From: Abyssisolibacter fermentans
GTDB taxonomy: Bacteria; Bacillota; Clostridia; Tissierellales; MCWD3
DNA length: 63,668 bases
Assembly (NCBI RefSeq): GCF_001559865.1
Contig: NZ_LOHE01000029.1
Span: forward strand, 1 to 63,668
Direction: 5' to 3'
Position numbers and translations under genes: made by a program. Under the pieces are notes generated by a model. That model was given only the letters and a program-made list of their open reading frames with translations, was not told the DNA's origin and did not search any database. Shown here piece after piece: positions 19,780 through 34,700 of this stretch (its first letter is position 1; each line of letters opens with the position of its first letter).

Positions 19780-22700
19780 ATGGTAAGAGAAGAGAATCAC
19801 TCAAAAAAGATGTTGGCAGCCTCTGAACATTTTAAAGAAAAAAGATATTGGCTTGATAAACTAAGTGGAGAAATTAACAAGACAATAATCCCATATAGTA
19901 AAGGATTTAATAATAAAAAATATCAATTGCATACAATTGAGTTTAATTTACCAGAAACAATTTCTTCAAAATTACTTAAAATCAGCAATCAATCAGATCA
20001 AAGACTTCATATAATATTAACTACTGGGCTAACTATTCTACTTAACTTATATCTTGAAAATGATGATATTATTTTTGGAACACCCATATATAGACAAGAT
20101 TTTGAAGGAGAGATTATCAACAAAATGCTACCTATTAGAACTAAGGTAGATGTAAATACAACATTTAAAGAGTTATTATTTTCTGTAAGACAAACAATAA
20201 TTGAAGCAATGGAAAATCAAAATTATCCAGTAGAAACACTAATAAGTCAATTGGATATTAGCGGTACAAAAAATAACGAAATGCTTTGTCATATAGTAAT
20301 GCTTCTTGAAAATTTACAGGATATAAACTATGTAAAAGATATAAATCCAGATATTATAATAGCTTTTTTAAGAGAAGATACAAATATAAAAGTAAGTTTT
20401 CATTATAATACATCTATTTATGAAAAATATATCATTGAAGGGTTAATGAGCTACTTAAATAGAGTTTATCAACAAATAATTGAAAACACCAGCATAACAA
20501 TAAAAAATATAGATATTATCTCAGCAGCTGAAAGAAATAAGCTAATATATTCATTTAATAATACCAAAATAGATTATCCAAAGAATGCAGTTATCCACAA
20601 ATTATTTGAAGAACAAGTAGAAAAAACACCTGATAACATAGCAGTTGTTTATAAAAACAAGAGTATAAATTATAGTGAATTAAATCAAAAAGCAAATCAA
20701 TTAGCTAGACTATTGAGAGAGAAAAATGTAGGACGAAATTCTATAGTAGGAATGATGTTTGATAGATCAATTGAAATGATAATAGGTATAATGGCAATTT
20801 TAAAGGCTGGAGGAGCTTATTTGCCAATAGCAATGAGTTATCCTAAAAATAGAAGAAAGTACATGATAGAAGATAGTGGTATAGATATAATAATTACTCA
20901 AAGAGACATATTGCACAATTATAGATTATATGAAGATTTTAAATATGAAAATATTATAGCTATTGATGATGAAGGATTATTAAAAGGAGATATGCATAAC
21001 TTAGAAAACATAAATGCTCCGAATGATTTAATATATATAATTTATACATCTGGTACAACTGGAAATCCAAAAGGTGTTATGGTAAAACATAAAAATGTGA
21101 ATAGTTTAGTTACAGGCTTAAATAATAATATCTATGATAAATATGATGGCAATTTTAAGGTTGGTTTAATTGCTCCATACAGTTTTGATGCATCAGTGCA
21201 ACAAATTTTCCCAGCACTATTAGGTGGACACAGCCTACATATAGCATCTGAAGAGGAAAGGACAGATGGTATAAGATTATTGCAATTTTATGAAGAACAA
21301 GAAATAGATATTTCTGATGGTACACCTTCTCATATTCGTATGATAAATGAAGTGCTTAATGTTAAGAAAAGCTTTAAGCTTAATATTAAGCAGTGGATTA
21401 TAGGTGGAGAAGCATTATCATATCGTATGGCAAAGAATTTATTAGAAAAATTATTACTAAGTGATACATTTATAACTAATATATATGGAGTAACAGAATG
21501 TTGTGTAGATTCAACTTCATATGATATATCTCTTCAAGATAAATATGATTTTGAACGTACTCCAATTGGAACAGCTATGAAAAATCAAAAAATATATATT
21601 TTAAATAAAAGTAATGAATTATCACCTATTGGAGCAGTAGGAGAATTGTGTATTGCAGGGGATAATGTAACAGGCGGATATTTGAATAAACCGGAGCTCA
21701 CATCTGAAAAATTTATAAATAGTCCATTTACAGCAGGAGAAAAAATATATAAAACAGGAGACTTAGCAAGATGGCGAATAGATGGTAATATAGATTTTAT
21801 TGGAAGAATTGACCATCAGGTTAAAATCAGAGGATATAGAATAGAACTGGGAGAAATAGAAAATCAATTAAAAAGATACCAAACAGTTAAAGATGTGATA
21901 GTAGCAGTTAAAGAAGATCAATCTGGTGATAATTATCTATGTGGATATTTAGTAATAGAAGGTGAAATTAATGTTCAGGAAATAGTAGAATTTTTAGACA
22001 AAAACTTACCTGAATATATGATTCCAAAACATTTTGTTAAAATAGATAAAATACCTCTTACATCTAATGGCAAGACTGATATAAAAGCATTACTCAAATT
22101 AAAAGAAAGTATGGAATTTGAGGCAATCTATGAAGCACCTAAAAATGATACTGAAGAAACCCTCGTTGATATTTGGAAAGAAATATTAAATATTGACAAA
22201 GATATAGGAGTAAATGATAATTTCTTTAGCCTAGGAGGACATTCTTTAAAAGCAACTATGATGGTAGCGCAGATATATAAAAGGCTAAAAATAGAAATGC
22301 CTTTAGTTGAGATATTCAAAAGACCAACAATAAAGGATATATCAGAGTTTATTAGAAAATCTGATAAAAGCATTTATACATCAATCAAAGATTTTACGGG
22401 AGAAGCAAAAGACGAAGGATATTCCCTAAAAGTAAATTGTTATCCACTATCATCTGCTCAAAAAAGAATATATGCTTTGAGTAATATCGAGGGAAATACA
22501 AACTATAATATGCCTATGGCTTTAAAAATAGAAGGAAATTTAGAAAAGAGCAAACTTGAAGAAATATTTAATAAGTTGGTAAGCAGACATGAATCTTTGA
22601 GAAGTAGTTTTGAAATGATTGATGGAGAGCTGGTTCAAATAATAAATGATAAAGTTCATTTTGCATTAGATTTCATGGAAAGAGATGAAAATGAAATTGA

Positions 22701-25700
22701 CGAAGTTGTTGATGAATTTATACAGCAATTTGATTTAAGAAAAGCGCCCCTTATTCGAGGAATCTTGATTAAAGTAGATGAAGATGCACATTTATTGTTA
22801 TTAGATATGCATCATATTATTTCAGATGGAGTATCAAGTGAAATATTAGTTAAAGAATTTATTAAGCTTTATAATGGACAGGAATTACCTAAGCTTAATA
22901 TTCAGTATAAAGATTATGTGCTATGGCAAAATAAATTACTTAAATCAGGACAAATAGAAAAACAAAAGAAATATTGGTTGGATATTTTTAGTAAAGAAAT
23001 TCCTGAATTTACAATAGGAGATTATGCAAGGCCAACAGTTAAGAGTTATGAAGGAGATAGTAGAAATTATCATATAGATGAAAAATTAACTCTTAGGTTA
23101 AGAGAAATATGCAAAGAAACAGGAAGCACTATGTATATGTTGTTTCTTTCAGCATTTAATGTACTGTTATCAAGATATAGTGGACAAGATGATATAGTAG
23201 TAGGAAGTCCGATAGCAGGAAGAAATCATGGAGATTTAGATAACATTATAGGAGTGTTTGTAAATACTTTAGCTATGAGAAATTTTCCAGAGGGTCATAA
23301 AACCTTCAGAGAATTTTTAAAAGAAGTAAAAACAAATGCTCTAAACGCATATGAAAATCAAGACTATCAATTTGAAGAATTATTAGAAAATCTAGATATA
23401 AAAAGAGACATCAGCAGGAACCCGCTGTTTGATGTTATGTTCAAAATGCAGGATATGGTAATATCAGAAATACATTTAGACAATTTAACTATTAATCCGT
23501 ATACAGTAAAAGATAACGTATCAAAATTTGATATGGTATTTACAGCTACAGAATCAAAAAGAGACATTAATATTAATGTAGGGTACTGTGTTAAGATATT
23601 TAAAAGTGAAACAATAGATAGATTATTAAAACACTATGAGAACATATTAAAAGAGATAGTTGAGAATTTAGATGTAAAGATTAGAGATATAGAAATATTA
23701 ACAGAAGAAGAGAAAAACAGACTTCTCTATGACTTCAATAATACAAAAGTAGATTATCCTAAGGATAAAACAATACATGAATTATTTGAAGAACAGGTAA
23801 ACAAAACACCAGAGGCAGTAGCTGTTGTATGTAAAGATAGAGCACTGACATATAGTCAGTTAAATGAGAAGGCAAATAAATTAGCTAGATTATTAAGAAA
23901 GAAAAATGTCAGTAGAAATTCTATAGTAGGATTAATGTTTAATAAATCAATTGAAATGATTGTAGGTATAATAGCTGTTTTAAAAGCTGGAGGAGCTTAT
24001 TTACCTATAGCTGTTGATTGTCCTGAAAATAGAAGACAATATATGATAGAGGATAGTGGTATAGATATATTACTTACTCAAAGACATATTGTGGAAAATT
24101 GCTCATTTCATGAAAAACTTGAATATGACAATATCATAGCAATTGACGATAAAGAACAATTAACAGAAGATGCTTCAAATTTAGAAAACATTAATAGTCC
24201 AGATGATTTAATCTATGTCATTTATACATCTGGTACAACAGGAAATCCAAAAGGCGTTATGGTAGAACATAAAAATGTCAATAGTTTGGTGACAGGTTTA
24301 AATAATATTATTTATAACAACTATAATGACAAACTAAGAATTGGTTTAGTTGCACCTTATAGTTTTGATGCATCAGTAAAACAAATTTTTATAACCCTAT
24401 TAGGTGGACATAGTTTATATATAGCATCTGAAAAAGAAAGTGCAGATGGTATGAAACTACTACAATTCTACGAAGAGCACAAATTAGATATTTCTGATGG
24501 TACACCTTCTCATATTCGTTTGATGAATGAAGTACTTAATATTAAAAGAAACTTTAAACTTAATATCAAACGATGGATTATAGGTGGAGAGGCATTATCG
24601 TATAATCTAGCCAAGAGTTTTCTAGACAAGTTATCATTAAGAGATACTATTATAACCAATATATATGGAGTAACAGAATGTTGTGTAGATTCGACTTCAT
24701 ATGATATATCCCTTGATAATGAGTATGATTTTGAAAACACTCCGATTGGAAAAGTTATGACGAATCAGAAAGTATATATATTTAATAAAAACAATGAATT
24801 ATTACCTATTGGAGCAGTGGGAGAATTATGTATTTCAGGGGATAATGTAACAAGAGGTTATTTAAATAAACCTAAGCTTACAGCTGAGAAATTTATAGAT
24901 AACCCATTCGTTCCAGGAAAAAAAATATATAAATCAGGAGACTTAGCAAGATGGAACAAGGATGGTAATATACAATATATTGGTAGAATAGATCATCAGG
25001 TAAAAATCAGAGGACATAGGATAGAACTAGGTGAGATCGAAAATCAATTAAAAAGATACCCAGCTGTTAAAGATGTTATAGTAGCTGTTAAAGAAGATAA
25101 ATCAGGAGATAATTATTTATGTGGATATTTAGTAATAGATGGTGAAATTAAGGTTGAAGAAATAATAGAATTTTTAGACAAAACCTTACCTGAATATATG
25201 ATTCCAAGACATTTTGTTAAAATAGATAAAATACCTATTACATCTAATGGTAAGACTGATATCAAAGCATTACTCAAATTAAAAGAAAGCGTAGAATTTG
25301 AAACAATATATGAAGCACCTAAAAATGCTACTGAAGAAATTATTGAAGAAATCTGGAAAGATGTATTAGTTATTGATGAAAACATAGGAGTAAATGACAA
25401 TTTCTTTAATTTAGGAGGACACTCATTAAAAGCAACAAAAATAGTAGCAAAGATATATAATAGATTAAATATTGAGGTATCTTTGGGGGAGATATTTAGG
25501 AGACCAACTATAAGAGAGATATCAGATTTTATAAGAGAATCAGATAAAAACATGAATACATCAGCGGAAGAATTAAAGAAAAAAGTAAAAGAATTCGAAA
25601 AAAGGGTACAAGAATTTGAGAAAAGAGTACAAGAATATGAGGAAAAAGTAAAAAATACAAAATTATGCACAGAAGAAAATTATTATCCGTTATCATCTGC

Positions 25701-28700
25701 TCAAAAAAGAATATATGCTTTAAGCGAAAATACAAATTATAATATGCCCTTAGCTTTAAAAATAGAAGGGTCTATAGATAAGAAAAAAATGGAAGATGTA
25801 TTCAAAAAGCTAGTAAGTAGACATGAATCTCTTAGAACAAGTTTTGATATGATTGATGGAGAGCTTGTGCAAATAATCAATGAAAAAGTAAATTTTGAGT
25901 TAAACTATATGGAAAAAAGTGAAAATGAAATTGATGGAGTTATAAAGGGATTTATACAGCAATTTGATTTAACAAAAGCACCACTTTTTAGAGGAAGCTT
26001 GATTAAAATAAATAAAGATGTATATATATTATTATTAGATTTTCACCACATTATTTCAGATGGAGTATCTAGTACGATTTTAGTTGAAGAATTTATTAAG
26101 CTTTATGAAGGAGAAGAATTACCAAGTCTTAATATTCAATATAAAGATTATGTATTATGGCAAAAGAAATTGTTCGAATCGGGAAAGATAGAAGAACAAA
26201 AAAAATACTGGCTGGAGATTTTTAAAGAAGAAGCACCAACATTAATGATTGGAGATTATCAAAGACCAGCAGTTAAGAGTTATGAGGGAGATATAAAAGA
26301 ATATTATTTGAATGAAGAACTAACATTAAAATTAAGAAAAATGTGCCAAAAAACGGGAAGTACTATGTATATGCTACTCCTTTCAGTATTTAATGTATTA
26401 TTGTCAAAATATAGTGGAGAAGATGATATAGTAGTGGGAAGTCCCATAGCAGGAAGAACACATGCAGATTTAGATAATATAGTAGGAATGTTTGTAAATA
26501 CTGTTACAATGAGGAATTATCCGAAGGGCAAAAAGACCTTTAGAGAATTTTTAAATGAAGTAAAGATAAATTCTATAGGTGCGTTTAAAAACCAAGATTA
26601 TCAGTTTGAGGAATTAGTAGATAATTTAAATATAAAAAGAGACGTTAGTAGAAATCCTTTATTTGATGTAATGTTTACAATACAAAATATAGAGATGTCA
26701 GAAAAGCATTTAGACAATATAACTATTAGTTCCTATGCAGTAGAGGATAGTATGTCAAAATTCGACTTAGACTTAACAGTTATAGAGACTGAAAAGAGAA
26801 TTAATTTAAGTATAGAGTATTGTACTAAGATATTTAAAAGTGGAACAATAGATAGATTATTTATACATTATGAAAATATATTAAAGGAAGTAGTTGAGAA
26901 TTCTGATGTAAAGATCAGAGATATAGAAATATTAACAGAAAATGAGAAAAAACTGCTTCTTCATGACTTTAATAATACAAAAGCAGATTTTCCAAAGAAT
27001 ATAACAATACATGAACTATTTGAAAATCAGGTAGAGGTGACTCCAAATAACATTGCAGTGACATTTGAAGATAAGGAAATAACTTATCGAGAGTTAAATG
27101 AAAAAGCAAATCAATTAGCGAGATTATTGAGGAAAAAAAGTACCTCAAATGATACTATCGTATCGATTATGGTTGATCGTTCAATAGAAATGATAATAGC
27201 AATATTAGGAACTTTGAAGGCAGGAATGGTGTATATGCCTATAGACCCTGCTTATCCAACAGGTAGAAGAAAATATATATATGAAGACAGTAAAACAGAA
27301 ATATTAATAACACAGAAGCATTTATTGTTAGAAGACAGCATTGAACCTGATTTCTTTACAACAGATAACATTGTGCTTGCTGATGATGAAAGTATTTATA
27401 CAGGAGAAAGCACTAATTTAGTAAATACTAAAAAAGCAGATGATTTAATTTATATATTATACACATCAGGAACAACAGGCAGTCCAAAGGGAGTAATGGT
27501 CAAACATAGTAATATAGTAAATTATGTACATGCTTTCTTAAAAGAGTTTAAAGTAAATGAAAATAGTAAAGTATTACAGCAGGCAAGCAACACCTTTGAT
27601 GTATTCGTAGAAGAAGTGTATCCAACTTTATTAAGTGGCGGATGTGTTGTTATTGCCGCAGTAGATGAAATAAAAGATATATTGCGTTTAACACAGCTAA
27701 TAAGAATAAAAAATATTTCTCTAATTTCATGCTCACCACTATTGCTTAACGAAATAAATCAATTACCAATATTACCAAGTGTAAAAACTTATATTAGTGG
27801 AGGAGATGTATTAAAAAGTAATTATATATCCAATATTATAAAAACGGCAAATGTATATAATACTTATGGTCCTACAGAAGCAACAGTATGTTGTAGTTAC
27901 TATAAGTGTACAGGTGAAGACATAATAAATGTACCAATAGGCAAACCAATATCAAACTATAAAGTTTATATATTTGATGAGAGTATGAATTTATTACCTA
28001 TAGGAATACCTGGAGAACTATGTGTTACTGGAGAAGGAGTAACAAAGGGTTATTTGAATTTACCAGAGCTTACTAATGAAAAATATGTGGAGAATCCATT
28101 TAATTCTACAGAAACAATGTATAAAACAGGTGATTTAGCGAGATGGCTTCCAGACGGGAATATAGAATTTTTAGGAAGAATAGATAATCAAGTAAAAATA
28201 AGGGGATACAGAATAGAATTAAAGGAAATAGAAAACAGATTATTAGAGTATGAAAAAATTAATAATGCTGTAGTAATAATAAAAGAAGATAGTATAGGAG
28301 ATAAACAGCTATATTCATATATTGTTTCTGATGAAGATATAACTTCCCAAGAAGTTAAAGAATATCTAAAAGAATATTTGCCTAAATATATGATACCTTT
28401 ATATATTATCAAAATAGATGAAATGCCTGTTACTACTAATGGTAAGATCGACTATAAAACACTTGAAAAACTAGATAACAGCTCTATAATTAAAACAGCT
28501 TACCAAGCACCATCTACAAAAACTGAAGAAATTTTGGTGCAGATTTGGAAAGAGGTACTTTCAATAGATGAAAAAATAGGTGTAAAAGATAATTTCTTTG
28601 AATTAGGTGGACATTCACTGAGAACAATGAATTTGTGTCTAAAGATTAATAATATCTTTAATATAGAAGTTAAGTTAACAGATATATATAATTTTGAGAA

Positions 28701-31700
28701 TATAGCAGAAATGGCTCAGTATATTGATAGTAGGATAGAAAGAAAGAACAATATTTTATACGAGGAAAAATCTAATTATACAAAGAATTCTTCAAAAGGA
28801 TATAAATGCTATCCATTATCATCTGCTCAAAAAAGAATGTATGCTTTAAATGAAGATACAAATTACAATATGCCTATGGCTATAAAAATAGAAGGAGCTA
28901 TAAAAAAGACAAATATTGAACAAATATTGAACAAGCTAATAGATAGACATGAATCTCTGAGAACTAGCTTTGAAATAATTGATGGAGAGGTTATGCAAGT
29001 AATCAATGAAAAATCAAACTTTACTTTAAATTATATTGAAAAAGATGAAAATGAGATTGATGAAGCAATCAATGAATTTGTACAAAAGTTTGATTTAAGA
29101 GAAGCACCACTTTTTAGAGGAACCTTGATTAAAGTAGCTGAAGACATACATGTATTAGTATTAGATTTACATCATATTATTTCTGATGGAGTATCAAGTG
29201 AAATTTTAGTTAGAGAATTTTTTGAGTTTTATAATGGACAGGAATTACCAAAACTTAATATTCAATATAAAGATTATGTATTATATCAAGAAAAATTAAT
29301 TAAATCAGGAAAAATTGAAGAGCAAAAGAAATATTGGCTAGATGTTTTTAGTAAAGAAATTCCTACATTAACAATGGGAGATTATCAAAGACCACTAGTT
29401 AAAAGCTTTGAAGGAGACTCTGTAGATTACTGCTTAGATATAAAACTAGCCACGAAGTTAAGGAGAATATGTAAGGAAACAGGAAGTACTATGTATATGC
29501 TATTACTTTCTGCCTTCAACGTACTGCTATCAAGATATAGTATGCAAGAGGATATAGTAGTAGGAAGTCCGATAGCAGGAAGAACTCATGAAGATTTAAA
29601 CAATATAGTAGGAATGTTTGTAAATACTCTGGCAATGAGAAATCATCCACAGGGTCATAAAACATTTAGAGAATTTTTAAATGAAGTAAAAATAAACGCT
29701 CTAAATGCTTATGAAAATCAGGATTATCAGTTTGAAGAACTAGTAGAAAGTCTAAATATAGAAAGAGATATTAGTAGAAATCCATTATTTGATGTAATGT
29801 TTGTAATGCAGAACATGGAAATGGCAGAAGTAGAGCTAGAAAACTTAACTATTAAACCTTATGAAGTGGAGAATAATATAGCAAAGTTTGATATGACATT
29901 GACAACTATAGAAGAAAAGAGTGATATTTATTTAAATATAGCTTATTGTACTGAGATATTTAAAAAAGAAACTATTAATAGATTATTAAAACATTATGAA
30001 AACATATTAATAGAAATATCACAAAATTTAGATGTAAAACTTACAGATATAGAAATATTAACAGAACAAGAGAAAAACATGCTTCTTTATGACTTCAATA
30101 ATACAAAAGTAGATTATCCAAAGGATAAGACAATACATGAATTATTTGAAGAACAGGCAAAGAAAACACCAGAAAAAATAGCAGTTGTATATAAAAATGA
30201 AAAACTAACATATAGAGAATTAAATGAGAAAGCTAACAGCTTAGCAAGAAAGCTAAGAGATAAAGGTGTAAAAGCAGATACTATAGTAGCAATAATGGTA
30301 GAAAAATCGCTAGAAATGATTATAGGTGTGCTAGGAATACTTAAAGCTGGTGGAGCGTATATGCCAATTGATCCAAACTATCCAGATGATAGGATAAAGA
30401 TTATGTTGGAAGATAGTAGAACTAATATTTTACTGCTCCAAAGTAAGTTTAGAGATATTGTTAAGTTCGAAAGAGAAATAATAGAGTTAGATGATTCAAA
30501 TATATATATAGCTGATAGTGAAAATTTAAATAACATAAACCAATCAAACGATTTAGCATATATAATATATACCTCCGGTACTACAGGAAAACCTAAAGGA
30601 GTAATGATTGAAAATAAAAGTGTTATAAGATTGGTAAGGAATTTGAATTATGTGGAATTTACAGAGAATGATCGAATTATGCAAACAGGTTCAATCGTAT
30701 TTGATGCAATAACATTTGAGATGTGGGGTTCATTATTAAATGGATTAAGTTTGTATTTAATAGATAAAGAAGAATTGTTAGATGCTAACAAATTAGAGAA
30801 TGAGATTATAAAAAATAAAATAACAATAGCATTTTTAACTACTTCATTATTTAATCAGTTGGCAAACACAAGACCAGATATATTTAAAGAGTTAAAATAT
30901 CTACTGGTTGGAGGAGATGTTTTAGACCCTAAATATACCAATCTAGTCATAGATAAATGTAAAAACATAAAAATAATCAATGGATATGGTCCAACAGAGA
31001 ATACAACATTTTCAACTTATTTTGAGATAAAAGATTATGAAGACAACATACCAATTGGAAAACCTTTAAATAATTCTACGGCGTATATAATGTCAAAGAA
31101 TAACTTGCAGCCTGTTGGAATAGCTGGTGAATTATGTGTAGGAGGAGAAGGCTTAGCTAGAGGATATTTAAATAGGTCTAAGCTTACAGCTGAAAAATTT
31201 ATAGACAATCCATTTGTACAAGGAGAAAGAATATACAAAACAGGAGATTTAGCAAAATGGTTACCTGATGGAAATATAGAATTTTTAGGAAGAATAGACC
31301 ATCAAGTCAAAATCAGAGGATATAGGATAGAGCTCGGGGAGATTGAAAATCAATTAAGAAAGCATCCGTCTGTCAAAGAAACAGTAGTAGCTGTTAGAAA
31401 GGATAAAACAGGAGATAGTTACTTATGTGGATATGTAGTAATGGATGAAGAGATTAATGTACAGGAAATAGTGAATTTCTTGAACAAATATTTGCCTGAA
31501 TATATGATACCAAAACATTTTGTTCAAATAGAAAAGATGCCACTTACACCTAATGGTAAAGTTGATGTGAAAGCATTATTAAAATTAAAAGAAAGTGTTG
31601 AATTTGAGGTAATATATGAAGCTCCTAGTAATGCAACTGAAGAAACCTTAGTTCAAATATGGAAAGAAGTATTAAATATTGACAGAAATATAGGGGTAAA

Positions 31701-34700
31701 TGATAATTTCTTTAGCTTAGGAGGTCATTCATTAAAAGCAACTACAATGGTAGCACAAATTTTTAAGAAATTAAAAGTAGAAATGCCTTTAGTTGAAATA
31801 TTTACGAGACCAACAATAAGAGAAATAGCAGAGTTTATAAGAACAGCTGATAAAAACATTTATACTTCAATAAAAGATTATAGCCAAGAATTTAAAGACA
31901 TAAAGTATTCTTCAAAAGGATATAAATGCTATCCATTATCATCTGCTCAGAAAAGAATGTATGCTTTGAACAATATAGAAGATAATACTAGCTACAATAT
32001 ACCTATGGCATTAAAAATAGAAGGAGATTTACAAAAGACTAAAATTGAAGAGATATTCAATAAATTAATAGAAAGACATGAATCTCTGAGAACTAGCTTT
32101 GAAATAATTGATGGAGAGGTTATGCAAATAATCAATGAAAACTCAAACTTTACTTTAAATTATATTGAAAAAGATGAAGCTGAAATTGATGAAATAATTA
32201 ATGAATTTGTACAAAAGTTTGATTTAAGAGAAGCACCACTTTTAAGAGGAAGCTTAATTAAAGTTGATGAAAATGTACATGTATTATTATTAGATTTACA
32301 TCATATTATTTCTGATGGAGTATCAAATGAAATTTTTGTCAAAGAATTTATTGAGTTTTATAATGGCAAGGAATTACCAAAACTTGATGTTCAATATATA
32401 GATTATGTGTTATGGCAAAAAAAATTACTTGAATCAGGAAAGATAGAAAAGCAAAAGAAATATTGGCTTGAAGTTTTCGGTAAAGAAATTCCTGAATTAT
32501 TAATTGGAGATTATCAAAGACCAATGGTTAAAAGTTCTCAAGGAGATACCATAGGATATTACTTAGATGAGGAATTAGCAGGAAAATTAAGAGAAATATG
32601 CAGAGAAACAGGAAGTACTATGTATATGTTACTTTTATCAGCATTTAATATATTGTTATCAAGATACAGCATGCAGGATGATATAGTTGTGGGAACTCCG
32701 ATTGCAGGAAGAAATCATGGAGATTTAAACAGCATTGTAGGAATGTTTGTAAATACTCTAGCTATGAGAAATTATCCAGAGGCGAATAAAACCTTTAGAA
32801 AGTTTTTAATGGAAGTAAAAACAAATGCTCTTAATGCTTACGAAAATCAGGATTATCAGTTTGAAGAACTAGTAGAAAGTCTTAATATAGAAAGGAACAT
32901 CAGCAGAAATCCATTATTTGATGTAATGTTCACAATGCAGAACATGGAGATGTCAGAAGTAAAATTAGAGGACTTAACTATTAATCCTTATGTAGTAAAG
33001 AATAACGTATCTAAATTTGATATGGATTTAACAGCTGTAGAGACAAAGAAAGGTATTGATTTAAGTATAGGTTATTGTACTAAGATATTTAAAAGAGAAA
33101 CAATATATAAATTATTTAAACACTATGAAAATATATTAAAAGCAGTAGTACAAAACCTAGACATAGAGCTTAGAGACATAGAAATATTAACAGAAAAAGA
33201 GAAAGATAGGCTTCTTTATGATTTCAATAGTACAAAAGTAGATTATCCAAAGAATAAGACAATACATGAATTGTTTGAAGAACAGGTGAAAAAAACACCA
33301 GAAGCAGTGGCAGTAGTATGTAAAGACAAGGTACTAACATATAAACAGTTAAATGAGCAAGCAAATAGATTAGCTAGATTATTGAGAAAGAAAAATGTTA
33401 GTAGAAATTCAATAGTAGGATTAATGCTTGATAGATCAATTGAAATGATTATAGGTATAATGGCTGTTATAAAAGCGGGAGGAGCTTATTTACCTATAAC
33501 TGTAAATTCTCCGGAGCAAAGAATATTATATATGATAGATGATAGTCATATGAATATATTGCTTACTCAAAGTCATATTACGAAGAGTAGTATGATAAAT
33601 GAAAAGCTTGAAGGTAAAAATATCATTAATATTGATGAGAAAGAGCTCTTTACAGGAGATGAATCAAATTTAGAAAATATTAACGATGAGAAAGATTTAA
33701 TATATGTGATTTATACGTCTGGTACAACAGGAAATCCTAAGGGTGTTATGGTAGAACATAGAAATGTTAATAGCTTGGTTACAGGCTTAAACAATATTAT
33801 TTATGACAAATATAAAGGTAAATTAAAGGTTGGTTTAATTGCTTCATATAGTTTTGATGCCTCAGTGCAGCAGATTTTTTCAGCACTACTTGGTGGACAT
33901 AGCCTGCATATAGCATCTGAAGAAGAATACTCAGATGGTGTAAAGCTGCTACAATTTTATAAAGAACAAGGCATAAATATATCTGATGGTACACCTTCTC
34001 GTATTCGTTTGTTAAATGAAGTAATTGATACAGAAAAAAGTTTTAGGCTTAATATGAAACGATGGATTATAGGAGGAGAAGAATTATCATATAATCTGGC
34101 AAAGAAATTTTTAGGAAAATTATCACTCAAAGATGTGTATATAACCAATATATATGGAGTAACAGAATGTTGTGTAGATTCAACTTCATATGATATATCT
34201 CTTAAAAAAGAATATAATTTTGAACGTACTCCGATTGGAACAACTATGAAAAATCAAAGAATATATATACTAAATAAGAATAATAACTTACTACCTATTG
34301 GAGCAGTTGGAGAATTATGTATTGCTGGAGATAATGTGACAAGGGGATATTTAAATCAACCTAAGCTTACAGATGTGAAATTTATGGACAACCCATTTGT
34401 ACAAGGAGAAAGAATGTACAAAACAGGAGATTTAGCAAAATGGCTACCTGATGGAAATATAGAGTTTTTAGGAAGATTAGATCATCAGGTAAAAGTCAGA
34501 GGATATAGGATAGAGCTAGGCGAAATTGAAAACAGCCTACTTAGACATCAAAACATAAAAGAAGTAGTAGTAATAGTAAAAGAATACAAAGATGGAACAA
34601 AATATTTATGCAGTTATTTTACAGCTGAAAAAGAATTAAATATAGCTAAAATAAGAGAATATTTATTAAATCAATTACCTGAATATATGATTCCAACATA

